From positions 1 through 13,389 of the forward strand of contig JAYUGJ010000052.1 of assembly GCA_043738425.1 (NCBI GenBank): a stretch of DNA of 13,389 nt. The letters run 5' to 3'. Position 1 is the first letter of the stretch. Each line of letters begins with the position of its first letter. The translations under genes were made by a program, and so were the position numbers. Shown one piece after another: positions 7,139-13,389 of this stretch. The notes beneath the pieces are model-generated. The model ran no database searches, was not told where the DNA came from, and saw nothing but the letters and a program-made list of their open reading frames with translations. The stretch comes from PBB1 sp043738425. Its GTDB lineage: Bacteria; Pseudomonadota; Gammaproteobacteria; Burkholderiales; Burkholderiaceae_C.

Positions 7139-7171
7139 GCACGATTCTTGCAGAATTTTTTCGTGCAAGAA
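7139..7171 (-). promoter_or_regulatory. Overlapping inverted repeats in the lptA leader
   Basis: Two mutually exclusive hairpins can form just upstream of the lptA ATG (7133-7135). One pairs TTCTTGCA (7145-7152) with TGCAAGAA (7164-7171), perfect 8-bp arms and an 11-nt loop. The other pairs GCACG (7139-7143) with CGTGC (7162-7166) and, stacked on it, ATTCT (7144-7148) with AGAAT (7152-7156), leaving a run of five unpaired bases on one side. The second ends three bases before the start codon. The only purine-rich candidate for ribosome binding, AAGAAT in the transcript, is inside both. The repeats are directly visible; a regulatory role is inferred. Confidence 0.5.
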
Positions 7172-7198
7172 GGTGAAACGGCCGTGTCGCCACCGACA

Positions 7199-7227
7199 TC
7201 CGTACGCGGCTGACCGAACGCGGTCAA
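7199..7227 (-). promoter_or_regulatory. Possible sigma-70 promoter for lptA-lptB
   Basis: On the minus strand TTGACC (complement of 7222-7227) is followed after exactly 17 nt by TACGGA (complement of 7199-7204). The -35 differs from consensus at one base; the -10 is weak. It would place the transcript start about 55 bp before the lptA ATG, upstream of the hairpin leader. This would let lptAB be expressed separately from dsbA. Confidence 0.3.
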
Positions 7228-7270
7228 AGCGCACAAGCGGCGTGTGGATCACCCGCTTGCCGGGCGTTCG

Positions 7271-7930
7271 CTACACGTTTTTGCGTACCCGCTGAAGCAG
7301 GTAGTCGGCCACCTCCAGCGAGCGCTCGGGCGTGCCGGCCAGCGACCCCGAGGTGTAGAACTTGCCCTGGATACCGAGCGCAGGTACGCCGTCGATGCGG
7401 TAGGCCTCGGCCAGTTTTTTGGCTTGGCGCGCTTTGGTTTGCACCGAAAACGAATTGAAGCTTTCGGTGAATTTGGCACCGTCGATGCCGTTTTTACTGA
7501 CCAAGGCAACGATCTCGGGCAGCTTGTCGAGGTGCTGCTTGTCGAGATGGATTGCGCTGAAGACTTTGCGGTGCATCAGCTCGAGTGCGCCCATCGCTTC
7601 GAGCGCGAAATAAATCCGCTGGTGGGTCGTAAACGGTTCGTCGCGAAACGCAATCGGCACGCGGCGAAACGCCACATCGGCAGGCAGGTTGCGCGCCCAC
7701 ACCGCGAGCATCGGCTCGAACGCGTGGCAATGCGGGCAGCCGTACCAAAAGAATTCCAATACCTCGATTTTGTCGCTGGCGGGCATCGGCAGTGGCTGAC
7801 TCAGCTTGACGTAATGCGTGCCCTCGACCATCGCCACGGGGGCCTGTGCATGCAACGCGGTGGTCGCAGACCATGCGCAGGCACCCGCTGCAGTGGCCAG
7901 TACGTGGGAAGAAAAATCGCGTCGCTTCAT
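7271..7930 (-). CDS. dsbA: Thiol:disulfide interchange protein DsbA
   Basis: Periplasmic oxidoreductase that introduces disulfide bonds into exported proteins and is reoxidised by DsbB. 219 residues. The N-terminus MKRRDFSSHVLATAAGACAW has a twin-arginine-like RRDF motif before the hydrophobic stretch, and cleavage is likely after LHA or AQA (26-30). The thioredoxin-fold active site is EFFWYGCPHCHAFEP (59-73), with the CPHC pair Cys65 and Cys68 typical of DsbA; the cis-proline loop is GVPALGI (181-187, Pro183). An AGGA 10 nt before the ATG supports the start. It lies 170 bp downstream of the SPOR-domain gene; the argS-SPOR-dsbA order is one I recall as common in Burkholderiales. No terminator with a T-run was seen after it, so readthrough into lptA is possible. 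Confidence 0.95.
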   Translation of the reverse strand: MKRRDFSSHVLATAAGACAWSATTALHAQAPVAMVEGTHYVKLSQPLPMPASDKIEVLEFFWYGCPHCHAFEPMLAVWARNLPADVAFRRVPIAFRDEPFTTHQRIYFALEAMGALELMHRKVFSAIHLDKQHLDKLPEIVALVSKNGIDGAKFTESFNSFSVQTKARQAKKLAEAYRIDGVPALGIQGKFYTSGSLAGTPERSLEVADYLLQRVRKNV

Positions 7931-8100
7931 GGTGGTGGGTTCCTGGTTGTGACACCCGCAGCAGGTGTGCGCTGCGCGGTTGCGCTATGTGGCCGCCCGG
8001 CGCGCGCTCGGTGCGTGGTCGTTGGCTGGGTGCAGCGGTGGATACAGCAACGCGCCCGCAAGTTCAGCCGCTGACAACGCCGCCGTGCGGCACACCACGC

Positions 8101-8835
8101 TTACGGCGGTGTGGCTCGCGGCGCGCGGACCAATGCGGCTTCGAAGCCGGCACCGACCAGTTTTTCTTTCGTGCCGTCGGCATCCATTTTTTCTTCGAAC
8201 GGACCCAAACGAACCCGGTGCACCGTGCGCCCGGATTGCTCGCGTTCGGTGACCCGGGCGGCAAAGCCCAGCAGCGCCAACTTGCCACGCTGCGACTCGG
8301 CATCGTCGGCACTGGCGTAGGCACCGGCTTGAACGAAGTAGCTGAACGCCTGATCTCCGGGCGCGCCGGCCAGCGGTGCCGAGGCTTTGGCCGCTGCCAC
8401 TGCGCTGGCGGCAGAGCGATCGGCCAAGATGCTCGCGGGGTCCCGGCTGCTGCTTGGCGGCACCGCGCTGGCCGCAGCTTTTTCCGCCGCCAGGCCGGCG
8501 GCGGCTGATGCTGCGGCTGAGGCCGCTGCCGCTGCCGCTGTCGATTTGGCCGGCGGCTTGCCCGCCAGCGGCGCGTTCGGGTCCCAGTTTTTGTTTTTCT
8601 CGCGTTCGGCGGCATCTTGCTCGGCGGTGCGGTGCGGCACTTTGTTCAGAAACGGCACCGGCACTTTCGCCACGTACAACGCCACCGCCAGCGACAGCGC
8701 CACCCCGATCAAGAGCCCAACGATCAGGCCCGACGAAAACCCGCCGCGTTGGCGTCGGCGCGGTGCTGTGCGCGACGCGCCAGAGCGGTTGAAACACGAC
8801 AGCGCACGTGCGCGAGGGCCCTGAACGATAGACAT
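8101..8835 (-). CDS. SPOR-domain membrane protein (FtsN-like)
   Basis: Predicted inner-membrane protein with a periplasmic peptidoglycan-binding SPOR domain, as in FtsN and related division proteins. 244 residues. A basic cytoplasmic N-terminus (SRTAPRRRQR, 21-30) precedes one membrane helix (about 34-56, GLIVGLLIGVALSLAVALYVA). Then comes a linker containing PVPFLNKVP (59-67) and a long alanine-rich stretch (about 97-160). The SPOR domain is at 163-240, starting FSYFVQAGAYASADDAE and containing VHRVRLGPFEEK. The ATG at 8833-8835 is used here; an in-frame GTG at 8845-8847 (four codons earlier) overlaps the argS stop as GTGA and could be the real, coupled start. Neither has a clear Shine-Dalgarno sequence. 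A role in division is inferred from the domain; it cannot be called true FtsN from sequence alone. Confidence 0.88.
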   Translation of the reverse strand: MSIVQGPRARALSCFNRSGASRTAPRRRQRGGFSSGLIVGLLIGVALSLAVALYVAKVPVPFLNKVPHRTAEQDAAEREKNKNWDPNAPLAGKPPAKSTAAAAAASAAASAAAGLAAEKAAASAVPPSSSRDPASILADRSAASAVAAAKASAPLAGAPGDQAFSYFVQAGAYASADDAESQRGKLALLGFAARVTEREQSGRTVHRVRLGPFEEKMDADGTKEKLVGAGFEAALVRAPRATPP

Positions 8836-8843
8836 GGTGGTGC

Positions 8844-10553
8844 TCACATTTTTTCGGGTGCGCTCACACCCAGGACGAACAGCGCATTGCGAATCACCTG
8901 GCGGGTGGCGCTGAGCAGCGCAAGCCGCGCATGCGCCAGCGCCACATCGTCGACCAGGAACCGCTCGGCACCGTAGTAGCTGTGGAACGCGCTGGCGACA
9001 TCGCGCAAATAAAAGGTCACATCGTGCGGTGCCAGCGTGAGCGCGGCGCTGGTCAGCATGGCGGGGTAATCGGCCAGCTTGCGCATCAGCGCGGTTTCGG
9101 TGGCCGCGCTCAGCAGCGTCAAGTCGGCGTGGGCGATTGCGCTGCAGTCGCCGCCTTTGTCGGCGAACTGCTGGATCACCGAACAAATTCGGGCATGCGC
9201 GTACTGCACATAGAACACCGGGTTTTCATCGTTTTGCTTCAGCGCCAGGTCGACGTCGAAAGTGAACTCGGTATCGGCTTTGCGGCTGATCAAAAAAAAG
9301 CGCACCGCATCGCGGCTGGTCCAGTCGATCAGGTCGCGCAGCGTGACGTACGCACCGGCGCGTTTCGAGATCTTTACCTCCGCGCCGCCCTTCATCACGG
9401 TGACCATTTTGTGCAGCACGTAATCGGGGTAGCCGACCGGAATGCCCACCCCCGACGCCTGCAAACCGGCGCGCACCCGCGCGATGGTGCCGTGGTGGTC
9501 ACCCCCCTGGATGTTGATCGCCTTCGTGTAGCCGCGCTCGAATTTGCTGATGTGATACGCCACATCAGGCACGAAGTAGGTGAACTGACTTTCGCCTGCC
9601 AGCGCACCGTCGGGCGCAGCCGACTTGCGCATCACTCGGTCTTTGTCGTCGCCGTAGTCGGTGCTGCGCAGCCACAGCGCGCCGTCGTGTTCGTAGGTTT
9701 TGCCGGCAGCGACCAGCCGTGCCACGGTGGCGTCGACCTGGCCGCCTGCGTACAAGCTCGACTCTAAAAAGTAGTGGTCGAAGCGCACGCCGAAGGCTTG
9801 CAAGTCGAGGTCTTGTTCGTGGCGCAAATAAGCCACCGCGAACTGGCGTATGCCGTCGAGGTCATCGACCTCGCCCGAGGCGGTGTACGCGCGGTCATCG
9901 GCGGTCACGGTGTTGCGCGCCGCGAAATCGGCAGCGATGTCGGCGATGTAGTCGCCGTTGTAGGCTGACTCGGGCCACTGCGCATCGCCCGGTTTCACAC
10001 CGCGCAGCCGCGCCTGGGTCGAAGCCGCCAAGGTGGCTATTTGCACGCCCGCGTCGTTGTAATAAAACTCGCGCCACACCGCCCAGCCCTGGGTGTCGAA
10101 CAGGTTGCAAATCGCGTCGCCCAAAGCTGCCTGACGGCCATGGCCCACATGCAGCGGGCCGGTCGGGTTGGCCGACACGAATTCAACCAACACACGCTCA
10201 TTGCAGCCCACTTGGCGGCCGAAGTGGTCGCCGGCGGTGAGCACTTCGCGCACCACCGCCTGCCGCGCTGCCGGGTGCAGCCGCACATTGACGAAGCCAG
10301 GCCCGGCGATTTCCAGGGCGCTGACGTGACGTTGCACCTGTGGCTGCCGTTGCAGCGCGTCGATCAACGCCTGCGCCACATCGCGCGGGGATTGCTTCAA
10401 CGGCTTGGCCAATTGCAGCGCTGAGGTGCACGCAAAGTCACCGTGTTCGGGTAGCTTGGGCGTTTCGAACGCCGCTTTCAGTGCGGTGCCGGGGCTGACT
10501 TCTTGTATCGCTGACGCGAGTGCCTGCAACAGGTCTTGTTTCGCTTCAATCAT
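8844..10553 (-). CDS. argS: Arginyl-tRNA synthetase
   Basis: Class I aminoacyl-tRNA synthetase charging tRNA-Arg with arginine in the cytoplasm. 569 residues, a normal length. The N-terminal domain (1-115) includes PEHGDFACTSALQLAKPL (35-52). The HIGH motif is HVGH (135-138) in EFVSANPTGPLHVGHGR, and the KMSKS-equivalent is KISKR (394-398) in MKGGAEVKISKRAG. The DALR anticodon-binding domain fills the C-terminus, with DENPVFYVQYAHARICSV and the ending FVLGVSAPEKM. The ATG at 10553 gives the expected N-terminus, but there is no Shine-Dalgarno sequence upstream; a TAGAAT hexamer ends six bases before the ATG. It is the first gene of the minus-strand block and is divergent from the kinase gene. 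Its end abuts or overlaps the SPOR-domain gene. Confidence 0.97.
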   Translation of the reverse strand: MIEAKQDLLQALASAIQEVSPGTALKAAFETPKLPEHGDFACTSALQLAKPLKQSPRDVAQALIDALQRQPQVQRHVSALEIAGPGFVNVRLHPAARQAVVREVLTAGDHFGRQVGCNERVLVEFVSANPTGPLHVGHGRQAALGDAICNLFDTQGWAVWREFYYNDAGVQIATLAASTQARLRGVKPGDAQWPESAYNGDYIADIAADFAARNTVTADDRAYTASGEVDDLDGIRQFAVAYLRHEQDLDLQAFGVRFDHYFLESSLYAGGQVDATVARLVAAGKTYEHDGALWLRSTDYGDDKDRVMRKSAAPDGALAGESQFTYFVPDVAYHISKFERGYTKAINIQGGDHHGTIARVRAGLQASGVGIPVGYPDYVLHKMVTVMKGGAEVKISKRAGAYVTLRDLIDWTSRDAVRFFLISRKADTEFTFDVDLALKQNDENPVFYVQYAHARICSVIQQFADKGGDCSAIAHADLTLLSAATETALMRKLADYPAMLTSAALTLAPHDVTFYLRDVASAFHSYYGAERFLVDDVALAHARLALLSATRQVIRNALFVLGVSAPEKM

Positions 10554-10559
10554 CGATCG

Positions 10560-10565
10560 ATTCTA
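10560..10565 (-). promoter_or_regulatory. Possible -10 element giving a leaderless argS transcript
   Basis: On the minus strand TAGAAT (complement of ATTCTA) ends six bases before the argS ATG. If used as a -10 box, transcription would begin at or next to the A of ATG. No good -35 box was found 16-18 nt upstream, and the lack of a Shine-Dalgarno sequence is the only added support. Confidence 0.2.
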
Positions 10566-10607
10566 CGTTTCGGGTGGCCGCGGGCCGCCCGCTGCAACGC
10601 CGCTTGC

Positions 10608-10640
10608 ATGCCTGGACGATGCCTGGTCGAGGCCTGGCCG
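10608..10640. repeat. Three 11-bp direct repeats in the argS-kinase spacer
   Basis: ATGCCTGGACG (10608-10618), ATGCCTGGTCG (10619-10629) and AGGCCTGGCCG (10630-10640) follow each other without gap, sharing GCCTGG at an 11-bp period, about one helical turn. They lie 55-87 bp upstream of argS and about 200 bp upstream of the kinase start. The rest of the spacer 10554-10840 shows no gene and no convincing promoter for the kinase. Confidence 0.6.
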
Positions 10641-10840
10641 TGCCCGCTGGCAGCCGCGCGGTTATCAGGTTTAGCCGGTGTTTGTGGCCTTGTTCACAGC
10701 AACCCGCCGGCAGTGGCTGGGCGACCATAGGCGCAGACGGGCTTCGCACCTAAGGTGTGGGCGTCGGACGCGGCAACAGCCGCCGCGCGATGCGACGGGC
10801 CCACTTCTTTGTTCGATTTCTTACCGACGGTCAATGCCTT

Positions 10841-12259
10841 ATGGCCCACACGCATACCAGCAGCCTGGCACCCACCAGCCGGTCGCGCACCGCGACCCAT
10901 GCGACGTCGACGCGGCCGTTGGCCGTGCCGGAAAGCAGCGTACGGATGCCGACACAAATCGGCAAATACCCGGTGCTGCGCAAGCTGGGCGAAGGTGCCA
11001 CCAGCGAAGTGTTTTTATGCCGCGACGAGTTCCAAAATCGCGAGGTGGCGATCAAGCGGGTGCGCGACTCGGTTGCCACCGACGACGAAGCCACGCTGCG
11101 CTACAGCGACCGCTTTTTTGCCGCCGAAGCCGCACTGGTCGGCCGCCTGCAGCACCCCAACGTCGCGAAGATTTACGACGCGGTGTCCGACGCATCCGGC
11201 CACTATCTGGTGATGGAGTACGTGGCCGGCACCACGCTGCGGCCGTACTGCCGCGCTGACCAGCTGTTGGCGCTCGAGCTGATCGTGGAGATCGGTTTCA
11301 AGTGCGCGATGGCACTCGGCTATGTGTTCCGCCAAGGGCTGATCCACCGCGACGTGAAGCCGGCCAACTTGCTGGCGGTGTTGAACAACGGTGTGGTCAC
11401 CGATGTGAAAATTTCCGACTTCGGCAGCGTGTTGAATTTGGGCTCAGACGTGACGCAGGTGTACCGCGTGGGGTCGCTGGCCTACATGTCGCCCGAACAG
11501 CTCGATGGCAGCACGCTCGACTGCCGGGCCGACATGTATTCACTCGGCGCGGTGCTGTATCACCTGATCGCTGGCCGACCACCGTTCGAGGCCCAGGTTC
11601 AGTCGGCCATGATGCATCAGATCTACCACGCGACGCCGGCCTGTCTGGTCGGCCTGCGCGATGGCGTGAGCCCCGAAGTCGACCGCGTGATTCAGCGCGC
11701 GCTGACCAAAGAACCGCCTGATCGTTACGCCGATTGGGATGAGTTCGCGCAGGCTTTGTCCAGTCTGATTTCGAACCAGCAGGTGCCGCGCGGACAAATC
11801 CAGGGCGTGCTCGACTCCGAGCGATTCAACCTGCTGCGCAACCTCGAATTTTTCTCCAACTTCGACGACGTCGAGCTGTGGGAAGTCGTGCACCGCGCCA
11901 AGTGGCAGCGCTTTCCTGTGGGCCACGCGTTGTATAAAAAAGGCGAAGAAGGCCGCACCTTCCACATCATTGCGCAGGGTGCACTGGAAGTGTTTCGCGA
12001 AGGCGCGAAGGTCGCCAACCTGGGCGCGGGCACCTCGGTCGGCGAAATGGCGTACCTCGCGCCGAATCCCGAACTGCGCAAGCACAGCACCGACGTGCTG
12101 GTCAGCGACCCCGCCACCACCATCTCGTTCACGCCCGACACGCTGGCCCAGGTCAGCCCCAACTGCCGCCATTTGTTCGACGACGCCTTCATCCGCGTGC
12201 TGGTGCGCAGGCTGCACGCCGCACACGAAGCGCTGGCGCACCCGCGGCGCATTTTGTAA
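10841..12259 (+). CDS. Ser/Thr protein kinase with C-terminal cyclic-nucleotide-binding-like domain
   Basis: Predicted soluble Hanks-type serine/threonine kinase. 472 residues from the ATG at 10841. Kinase signatures are all present: glycine loop LGEGATSEVFL (49-59), VAIK lysine (Lys72), catalytic HRDVKPAN (169-176, Asp171), DFG (193-195) and SPEQ (217-220). It should therefore be catalytically active. After a helical linker, residues about 332-457 resemble a cNMP-binding (Crp-type) beta-roll: FFSNFDDVELWEVVHRAKWQRFPVGHALYKKGEEGRTFHIIAQGALEVF and the cassette SVGEMAYL (399-406). No membrane helix is seen, unlike PknB-type kinases. The start is uncertain: ATG 10841 is preferred because GC at third codon positions is high from there on and lower just before; GTG 10757 and ATG 10946 (MPTQIGKYPV) are alternatives. 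Residues 1-35 are Ser/Thr-rich and lie before the domain. Ligand and substrates are unknown; no phosphatase gene is adjacent. Confidence 0.88.
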   Translation: MAHTHTSSLAPTSRSRTATHATSTRPLAVPESSVRMPTQIGKYPVLRKLGEGATSEVFLCRDEFQNREVAIKRVRDSVATDDEATLRYSDRFFAAEAALVGRLQHPNVAKIYDAVSDASGHYLVMEYVAGTTLRPYCRADQLLALELIVEIGFKCAMALGYVFRQGLIHRDVKPANLLAVLNNGVVTDVKISDFGSVLNLGSDVTQVYRVGSLAYMSPEQLDGSTLDCRADMYSLGAVLYHLIAGRPPFEAQVQSAMMHQIYHATPACLVGLRDGVSPEVDRVIQRALTKEPPDRYADWDEFAQALSSLISNQQVPRGQIQGVLDSERFNLLRNLEFFSNFDDVELWEVVHRAKWQRFPVGHALYKKGEEGRTFHIIAQGALEVFREGAKVANLGAGTSVGEMAYLAPNPELRKHSTDVLVSDPATTISFTPDTLAQVSPNCRHLFDDAFIRVLVRRLHAAHEALAHPRRIL

Positions 12260-12403
12260 AAGTAGGCTGCTGCGTCGCTGGCGAATGGCGGCGGGTCCTC
12301 AGTCGACGGCGCGCACGGCGGGGACACCCGATGCGAGCGCTGGGCCACACGTGATTCAATCCGCGTGGGCGCTTGTGCCCAGCCCTACGATGAGAACTCC
12401 CCC

Positions 12404-12709
12404 ATGAAATCACTGACCTCCGCCATCGCGCTCACCTTGCTTGCCGTATCGGCACTGACTGGCACCGCGTACGCCAACTCGCACAAAGAAGCACCGGCCA
12501 TTGCCGCGTCGGCGGCCATGCCGGCCATGGCAGCCAAACCCGCCGCAGCCGACGCGCCCGCTGCTGCCGCGGCACCAGCCGCCGCGCCCGCCAAAGCACC
12601 CGCTGCCAGCAGCTGCAAAGCCCAGGCCAGCGACAAGAAACTGGCTGGTGCCGCGAAGAAGAGCTTCATGAAAAAGTGCAAGGCTGACGCTGCCCGCCCG
12701 GCCGCCTGA
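12404..12709 (+). CDS. Small secreted PsiF-repeat protein
   Basis: 101-residue predicted periplasmic protein. The signal peptide is MKSLTSAIALTLLAVSALTGTAYA with cleavage after residue 24. The middle (25-68) is an Ala/Pro-rich low-complexity linker. The end (71-94, CKAQASDKKLAGAAKKSFMKKCKAD) matches the PsiF repeat, a short motif with two cysteines (71 and 92) and conserved Lys/Phe-Met positions, known from the E. coli phosphate-starvation-inducible protein PsiF. E. coli PsiF has two such repeats; only one is seen here. The function of the family is not known. The ATG at 12404 was chosen because it starts the signal peptide; the frame extends 13 codons upstream. No Pho box was recognised in the 144 bp between the kinase gene and this one. 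A strong terminator follows. Confidence 0.8.
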   Translation: MKSLTSAIALTLLAVSALTGTAYANSHKEAPAIAASAAMPAMAAKPAAADAPAAAAAPAAAPAKAPAASSCKAQASDKKLAGAAKKSFMKKCKADAARPAA

Positions 12710-12756
12710 TGCGCATCTGACAGGTGCGGCGCGTGATGCGCCCGACCAAGACCAAG

Positions 12757-12789
12757 CGGCCCCCGCATCTGTTTTTGCGGGGGCCGTTT
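12757..12789 (+). terminator. Rho-independent terminator after the PsiF-repeat gene
   Basis: A perfect 11-bp stem, CGGCCCCCGCA (12757-12767) and TGCGGGGGCCG (12776-12786), with an 8-nt loop TCTGTTTT, followed by TTT and then GCGTTTT. It lies 47 bp after the stop codon and isolates the kinase/PsiF genes from aceB. Confidence 0.88.
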
Positions 12790-12881
12790 GCGTTTTCGGA
12801 CGGCCTGCCGAATGCACCGCCGGGTCGCCCGCCGGCGCGTTGAACCGCCCTGCCGCGCAACCCCTGCGCAGCGCCATCAAA

Positions 12882-12887
12882 TAAAAT
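12882..12887 (+). promoter_or_regulatory. Possible -10 box upstream of aceB
   Basis: TAAAAT within an AT-rich patch (ATCAAATAAAAT) in an otherwise GC-rich spacer, 71 bp before the aceB ATG. No matching -35 box was found at the proper distance. The 249-bp spacer 12710-12958 otherwise holds only the terminator. Confidence 0.25.
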
Positions 12888-12945
12888 GGCCGGTTCCGCC
12901 GAACGGCACCACCGCCATCGCGCGCACCGATTTTTCTGAAACCCA

Positions 12946-12950
12946 AAGGA
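12946..12950 (+). promoter_or_regulatory. Ribosome binding site of aceB
   Basis: AAGGA lies 8 nt before the ATG at 12959, a good Shine-Dalgarno match that fixes the start of this gene. Confidence 0.75.
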
Positions 12951-12958
12951 CGACCCCG

Positions 12959-13389
12959 ATGAACACCCCCTCGACCACACCGGCCGGCACGCTGCCGCTG
13001 CCCGCAGGCATGCAAATCAACGCGCCGCTTCGCCTGGGTTTCGAGCAGGTGCTTTGTTTGCCCGCGCTCGAGTTGGTGGCCAAGCTGCACCGCGCGTTCG
13101 AACCACAGCGGCAAAAGCTGTTGGCTGCGCGGGTGGTGCGCGCGAAGCGCCTAGATGCCGGCGAGCGGCCCGACTTTTTGCCTGAAACCGCGCACATCCG
13201 CAGCGGCGATTGGAAGGTCGCCGCCATTCCCAAAGCGTTGCACCGCCGCCGGGTCGAAATCACCGGCCCCGTCGAAGCCAAGATGGTCATCAACGCCTTC
13301 AACTCAGGCGCCGACAGCTACATGACCGATTTCGAAGACAGCAACTCGCCGCTGTGGACGAACCAGATTCAAGGCCAGATCAACCTGAG
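12959..13389 (+). CDS. aceB: Malate synthase A, 5' part of gene
   Basis: Condenses glyoxylate and acetyl-CoA to malate in the glyoxylate shunt, needed for growth on acetate and fatty acids. 143 complete codons are visible and the frame is open at the window edge; the family is about 530 residues. Recognisable stretches are FEPQRQKLLAARVVRAKRLDAG, PDFLPETAHIRSGDWKVAAIP, RRVEITGPVEAKMVINAFNSGADSYMTDFEDSNSPLW and QIQGQINL. These match the N-terminal part of E. coli AceB (TGPVERKMVINALN, MADFEDS, GQINL) as I remember it, and not the longer GlcB form. The catalytic residues further downstream are outside the window. The isocitrate lyase gene is not seen. It has its own upstream spacer after a strong terminator, so it is probably transcribed independently. 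Confidence 0.93.
   Translation, partial: MNTPSTTPAGTLPLPAGMQINAPLRLGFEQVLCLPALELVAKLHRAFEPQRQKLLAARVVRAKRLDAGERPDFLPETAHIRSGDWKVAAIPKALHRRRVEITGPVEAKMVINAFNSGADSYMTDFEDSNSPLWTNQIQGQINL

Noticed and set aside
8091..8113. CACACC/GGTGTG inverted repeat spanning the stop codon of the SPOR-domain gene
   Set aside because: Arms of only 6 bp with an 11-nt loop and no T-run; not enough for a terminator call.
10757..10840. N-terminal extension of the kinase from GTG 10757
   Set aside because: Third-position GC drops in the last eleven codons of this stretch, and the sequence has no domain; kept only as an alternative start.
12339..12383. GCTGGGC/GCCCAGC inverted repeat upstream of the PsiF-repeat gene
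   Set aside because: The 31-nt loop is long and such 7-bp GC-rich matches are expected by chance; no Pho-box-like sequence accompanies it.

Overview
The window is a GC-rich chromosomal segment with compact core genes. Gene content and protein sequences look like a betaproteobacterium of the order Burkholderiales: a FadD-type acyl-CoA ligase, separate RlmL-type rRNA methyltransferase, sigma-54 with a long acidic region, Tat-like DsbA leader, and a kinase fused to a cyclic-nucleotide-binding domain. This placement is inferred from protein resemblance only. No tRNA, rRNA, CRISPR array, insertion sequence or phage gene was seen.

Layout. (1) Plus strand, 1-2320: the 3' part of a fadD-like long-chain acyl-CoA ligase gene, overlapping by one base with rsmE (16S rRNA m3U1498 methyltransferase), then a YidB/DUF937 protein with a Gly-Ala-Ala tandem repeat. 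(2) A two-way terminator at 2339-2368 separates these from a long minus-strand block. (3) Minus strand, 10553 down to 2401, in transcription order: argS, a SPOR-domain membrane protein, dsbA, lptA, lptB, rpoN (sigma-54), and an RlmL-like THUMP methyltransferase. argS/SPOR and lptA/lptB are tightly coupled; the other junctions are spacers of 119-270 bp. (4) Plus strand, 10841 to the end: a Ser/Thr protein kinase with a C-terminal cNMP-binding-like domain, a small secreted PsiF-repeat protein closed by a strong terminator, and the start of aceB (malate synthase A), which runs off the window.

How the genes relate. lptA and lptB supply the periplasmic bridge protein and the ATPase of the lipopolysaccharide export machine; lptC, usually just upstream, is not here and dsbA sits in its place. 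DsbA and the SPOR protein are also envelope functions (disulfide formation, peptidoglycan binding). RpoN is the alternative sigma factor for enhancer-dependent promoters. RsmE and RlmL are ribosomal RNA modification enzymes on the two sides of the shared terminator. FadD and AceB both bear on growth on fatty acids (beta-oxidation, glyoxylate shunt), but they lie at opposite ends.

The least-explained DNA lies between genes. The 270-bp lptB-rpoN spacer holds a run of six inverted repeats, including a near-perfect 23-bp palindrome. The lptA leader can form two mutually exclusive hairpins ending next to the start codon. The argS-kinase divergent spacer carries three 11-bp direct repeats. I did not find a clear, wholly new multi-gene system; the kinase-CNBD protein and the hairpin-rich spacers are the best candidates for new biology.
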